Shown: positions 5,916 to 7,399 of the stretch, piece by piece
How positions within the stretch are numbered: position 1 is the stretch's first letter
Layout of the letters: each line of letters starts with the position of its first letter
Source of the DNA: Candidatus Daviesbacteria bacterium RIFCSPLOWO2_02_FULL_41_8
GTDB taxonomy: Bacteria; Patescibacteriota; Microgenomatia; Daviesbacterales; UBA10151
Reading direction: 5' to 3'
Assembly: GCA_001777455.1 (NCBI GenBank)
Contig: MFDZ01000064.1
Coordinates: forward strand, 1,313-8,711
Length of the DNA stretch: 7,399 bases
The notes under the pieces: model-generated
What the model was told of the DNA's origin: nothing
Database searches by the model: none
The model's input: only the letters and a program-made list of their open reading frames with translations
Made by a program: the position numbers and the translations under genes

Positions 5916-5921
5916 CACAAA

Positions 5922-6404
5922 ATGAAAACAATTTTTTGCAATTTTCTTGATAGTCAAGACAAAGACGGCACTATCAAAGTCAAGCCACTTGGGAACGCTA
6001 AAAATAGTGTTAATAAGCCAACGCTACCAGGCTGGAAAGATGTTACTACTGAGATTGCCATTGATAAAAATTATGCAAAAGGTTTAGACGGAATCGAGGA
6101 TTATTCGCATATAATAGTTGTTTATTGGATGGATCGGGAAAAAGAGTGTCATCTTAAGCATCATCCACAAGGGAGAGAAAATATCCCGTTTATAGGTATT
6201 TTTGCCTGCCGTTGTCCTCAACGACCAAATCGCATTGCAATCTCAACCGTTGAACTCCTTTCCCGAGAAGGAAATACAATAAAGGTCAAGGGCCTTGACA
6301 TTGTTGACGGTACGCCAATCCTAGACATAAAGCCTTATACTCCTGAGTATGATTTGGTTGAGAAAGCGAGAGTTCCAGAGTGGGTAAATAAACTTGTTTT
6401 CTAA
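5922..6404 (+). CDS. trmO: tRNA m6t6A37 methyltransferase TrmO / TsaA-like (UPF0066)
   Basis: The product is 160 aa, the single-domain size of archaeal and many bacterial UPF0066 proteins; E. coli TrmO is longer by a C-terminal domain. These SAM-dependent beta-barrel enzymes N6-methylate threonylcarbamoyladenosine-37 in tRNAs that read ACN codons. Visible features are GLDGIEDYSHIIVVYWM (54-70), the family signature FACRCPQRPNRIAIS (94-108) and the GLDIVDGTPILDIKPYTPEYD region (124-144, cited in part). The signature is atypical: most homologues read R-S-P-x-R-P-N-P-I-G, whereas here it is R-C-P-Q-R-P-N-R-I-A. It may be a paralogue with another substrate. The ATG is supported by AAAAGGA 6 nt upstream. 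Confidence 0.85.
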   Translation: MKTIFCNFLDSQDKDGTIKVKPLGNAKNSVNKPTLPGWKDVTTEIAIDKNYAKGLDGIEDYSHIIVVYWMDREKECHLKHHPQGRENIPFIGIFACRCPQRPNRIAISTVELLSREGNTIKVKGLDIVDGTPILDIKPYTPEYDLVEKARVPEWVNKLVF

Positions 6405-6658
6405 ATGCTTCACAATATATTTCAAAAGTTCGAGGGCGCGTTGCGTACATACCCCATCGGGTAATACAACGGATTTTTGCTGAGATATAATTTGCAAATG
6501 GTTTTCTCTCCTTTACCATATTTTATGGTATAGCACTTTTGGTATATTAAGTGCCAACTGGCTCGAGAATCGTAATTTTAATTATTTGCACAACTGGTTT
6601 GCCATATTCCTGAGCAGAGAGTTGACCCCTGCGTATCATTATGATACGCAGGGAACAC
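6405..6658. other. Intergenic region downstream of trmO with palindromes and no clear gene
   Basis: A weak hairpin TACCC-CATC-GGGTA lies near 6447-6460 without a close T-run, so a trmO terminator is not evident. TATAAT at 6486-6491 is followed after 6 nt by an ATG (6498) opening an 11-codon ORF that ends at 6533 inside/after a palindrome. TGGTATATT (6540-6548) is another possible extended -10. I see no credible protein gene on either strand. Confidence 0.5.
6514..6530. promoter_or_regulatory. Perfect inverted repeat, possible operator
   Basis: TACCATA (6514-6520) and TATGGTA (6524-6530) flank TTT. It lies 10 bp upstream of a possible extended -10 (6540-6548), a position suited to an operator. 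It is AT-rich with no following T-run, so it is not a good terminator. Confidence 0.35.
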
Positions 6659-6672
6659 ATGAATGATACGCA
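6627..6672. repeat. 27-bp perfect palindrome plus a third half-site
   Basis: CCCTGCGTATCAT (6627-6639) and its exact reverse complement (6641-6653) surround a single T. The 10-mer ATGATACGCA appears again at 6663-6672, so the half-site occurs three times in 46 bp. A TTGACC (6622-6627) abuts the left arm. The arrangement is that of a regulator-binding site at the start of the decayed fic gene that follows. Confidence 0.7.
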
Positions 6673-6875
6673 AGTAAATAACCGCCAGATTAAATTAAAT
6701 AATCAGTAATGCCATTCTTCTCGCAAACGGCTATTACCCTCTTTCCTATAGGAATGTCGACGAAGTTGAATACAAAGAGGCCTTAATTCTTTTTTATGAA
6801 CAAAATAGTCTTTACCATCTAAAAAGAATCTTTTTGGAGCAACAACAATTCGCAATCAATAACTACTTTATTTAG
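6659..6875 (+). pseudogene. Remnant of a second fic gene (internal deletion and frameshift)
   Basis: An ATG at 6659 just after the palindrome opens a 16-codon ORF (MNDTQVNNRQIKLNNQ). From 6681, in another frame, the translation reads TARL, then a stop at 6696-6698, then IISNAILLANGYYPLSY and on to a TAG at 6873-6875. The segment starting TARL fits the region directly after the Fic motif (GNGRTARL...NAILL.NGY), and the last ~54 codons (ending LEQQQFAINNYFI) resemble the C-terminus of a Fic subfamily different from the intact one at 1269-2141. The N-terminal and catalytic parts, including HPFxxGNGR, are missing. The final codon ends 1 bp from the 3' end of tRNA-Asn. The link between the 16-codon ORF and the Fic tail is inference. 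Confidence 0.55.
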
Positions 6876-6876
6876 G

Positions 6877-6948
6877 CTCCTCGACTAGGACTCGAACCTA
6901 GAACCTTGATCTTAACAGGATCCTGCTCTACCATTGAGCTATCGAGGA
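6877..6948 (-). tRNA. tRNA-Asn (anticodon GTT)
   Basis: Minus strand: acceptor TCCTCGA (6942-6948) pairs perfectly with TCGAGGA (6878-6884). The D arm is GCTC..GAGC, the anticodon loop is CTGTTAA (GTT), and the T arm is CTAGG-TTCGAGT-CCTAG. The discriminator is G. The top pair of the anticodon stem (G27/A43) is mismatched. After the discriminator the DNA reads CC then T, so CCA is not fully encoded and must be added enzymatically. Confidence 0.95.
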
Positions 6949-6977
6949 ATGTTAAATTTTAAATGTACTCACTTTCC

Positions 6978-7119
6978 ACTCCTAGCTTGACCGGTTAAAA
7001 GCAGTGACCTGCTCTTCCTGGGAGTCGTTTAAGAACTTGCTCACAAGTTCGCAAGACCTTGCGACGCAAGCGTCTTAGACTCCCGTCCGCCAATGGCGGA
7101 CCCATTGAGCTACAGGGGA
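6978..7119 (-). other. Nested hairpin array with a tRNA-like 5' end (interrupted or decayed tRNA, or structured RNA)
   Basis: The minus strand begins TCCCCTG-TA-GCTCAATGG (7119 downwards), a textbook tRNA acceptor/D-arm start. The D-stem partner GAGC and anticodon-loop-like CTTTTAA (Lys-like) occur only ~90 nt later, and no matching acceptor 3' strand (CAGGGGA) or T arm is present. In between, perfect hairpins abut: 7085-7101 (7-bp arms GTCCGCC/GGCGGAC), then an outer 7-bp stem GGGAGTC/GACTCCC (7020-7026 with 7078-7084) enclosing three contiguous hairpins at 7033-7050, 7051-7062 and 7063-7074. A further stem lies at 6997-7016. I cannot decide between a tRNA pseudogene with inserted palindromes and a real structured RNA. 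Confidence 0.4.
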
Positions 7120-7138
7120 TTGTTAATGTACCTGAGCT

Positions 7139-7147
7139 ATTCTATCA
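7139..7147 (-). promoter_or_regulatory. Possible extended -10 for the tRNA-side transcript
   Basis: Minus strand TGATAGAAT (hexamer 7139-7144, 5/6) lies about 20 nt upstream of the tRNA-like 5' end at 7119. No clear -35. Confidence 0.3.
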
Positions 7148-7192
7148 TCCATCAAAGCTGAAATCCATCCCATTATTTTTGTTTGGAAATAT

Positions 7193-7256
7193 AGATTGCC
7201 ACCCATTCGACTCGCTCCGCTTGCTCAGGGTAAACTATCCTCGCAATGACAAGAAA
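7193..7256. repeat. REP-like intergenic element of the GTCATTGCGAG...TGGCAATCT type
   Basis: On the minus strand it opens TTGTCATTGCGAGG and closes GGTGGCAATCT; the ATTGC/GCAAT ends (7195-7199 and 7243-7247) and inner ACCC/GGGT (7201-7204 and 7228-7231) pair. The middle carries CCTGAGCAAGCGGAGCGAG, itself resembling a second widespread intergenic motif (CCTGAGCGAAGCGAGTCGAA). Elements with such ends recur in many unrelated bacterial genomes. Here it ends 2-3 bp from the rpoD stop and may act as its transcript end. Confidence 0.6.
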
Positions 7257-7258
7257 GA

Positions 7259-7399
7259 TTACTCTAAATAATCGCGAAGTTTTTTGGCCCTGGTGGGATG
7301 CTTGAGCTTCCTAATAGCCTTCGCTTCAATTTGCCTGATACGCTCTCGGGTGACCCCAAACTCCTTACCCACTTCTTCTAAAGTTCTTTGTTTGCCGTC
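7259..7399 (-). CDS. rpoD: RNA polymerase housekeeping sigma factor RpoD, C-terminal fragment
   Basis: The 46 visible residues run from the window edge to a TAA at 7259-7261; the 5' part lies outside. They contain [20 protein letters not shown], the region 4.2 helix-turn-helix that reads the -35 hexamer, followed by [21 protein letters not shown]. The match to RpoD/SigA is residue for residue over most of this stretch, including [17 protein letters not shown]. The presence of a standard region 4.2 agrees with the TTGACA elements seen in this window. Confidence 0.95.
   Translation of the reverse strand, partial: DGKQRTLEEVGKEFGVTRERIRQIEAKAIRKLKHPTRAKKLRDYLE

Larger units (their letters stand above)
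5620..5921. other. Divergent intergenic region with promoters and three hairpins
   Basis: This 302-bp spacer between the minus-strand membrane gene and plus-strand trmO has no plausible protein gene. It contains two minus-strand extended -10 elements, a hairpin cluster (5705-5790) and the trmO promoter. A plus-strand TAAAAT at 5692-5697 could start an RNA at the base of the first hairpin, but no -35 supports it. I see nothing further in 5795-5860. Confidence 0.6.
6949..7258. other. Gene-free region between tRNA-Asn and rpoD: hairpin array and REP-like element
   Basis: The 310 bp contain no credible protein gene. From left to right there is a short AT-rich stretch, a nested array of abutting hairpins with a tRNA-like end (6978-7119), a possible minus-strand promoter (about 7139-7147) and a REP-like element (7193-7256). 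Confidence 0.6.

Noticed and set aside
6286..6519. 77-codon minus-strand ORF downstream of and overlapping trmO
   Set aside because: It lies half inside trmO on the opposite strand, has no recognisable domain and no supporting start signals.
7033..7074. Hairpin series as a CRISPR array
   Set aside because: The units are different self-complementary sequences that abut directly; there is no constant repeat and there are no spacers of even length.
6978..7119. Intact second tRNA with a group I intron
   Set aside because: The segment is too short for a group I intron, the break is in the D loop rather than the anticodon loop, and no T arm or matching acceptor 3' strand can be found.
7059..7271. 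70-codon plus-strand ORF
   Set aside because: It runs through the hairpin array, the REP-like element and the rpoD end; its translation is low in plausible structure and it has no ribosome binding site.

Overview
The window looks like a piece of a small, moderately AT-rich bacterial genome, most likely Patescibacteria/CPR and perhaps the Microgenomates side. This placement is an inference. It rests on a fused ADP-forming acyl-CoA synthetase as the metabolic gene, a three-helix membrane protein of a type I associate with CPR genomes, a tRNA gene without encoded CCA, several promoters placed so close to the start codon that their mRNAs would be leaderless, and many short intergenic hairpins. 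A 16S or ribosomal-protein phylogeny from the same contig would decide it.

Layout. Positions 1-612 (+) hold the C-terminal part of a membrane acyltransferase. It overlaps tail to tail with a minus-strand gene (578-1138) for an Ala/Gly-rich protein built of 22-residue repeats. Next on the minus strand come a class II Fic protein with a C-terminal DNA-binding-like domain (1269-2141) and a ribbon-helix-helix/PIN toxin-antitoxin pair (2220-2907). The pair is bracketed by two 46-bp direct repeats, each carrying an inverted repeat. A 709-residue ADP-forming acetate-CoA ligase (3071-5200) and a small membrane protein (5314-5619) follow, also on the minus strand.

A divergent spacer (5620-5921) contains two minus-strand extended -10 elements and a cluster of three hairpins, the last one a strong terminator. 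A TrmO-type tRNA methyltransferase gene runs on the plus strand (5922-6404). The rest of the window is RNA genes, repeats and debris: a decayed second fic gene (about 6659-6875) beside a perfect 13-bp-arm palindrome, tRNA-Asn(GTT) on the minus strand (6877-6948), a nested array of abutting hairpins with a tRNA-like 5' end (6978-7119), a REP-like 'GTCATTGCGAG' element (7193-7256), and the 3' end of the housekeeping sigma factor gene rpoD (7259-7399, minus).

How the parts relate. The ligase would make ATP from acetyl-CoA (or a related acyl-CoA) in a fermentative cell. TrmO modifies tRNA. The middle of the window is an accessory toxin island: Fic, PIN/RHH, and a dead Fic nearby. The Fic and toxin-antitoxin promoters share an upstream palindromic repeat, which suggests common regulation or a duplicated/mobile cassette boundary. 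The most notable signals are this repeat pair, the near-perfect leaderless promoters, the 22-residue repeat protein and the two hairpin clusters. I saw no CRISPR array, intact transposase or clear phage gene.
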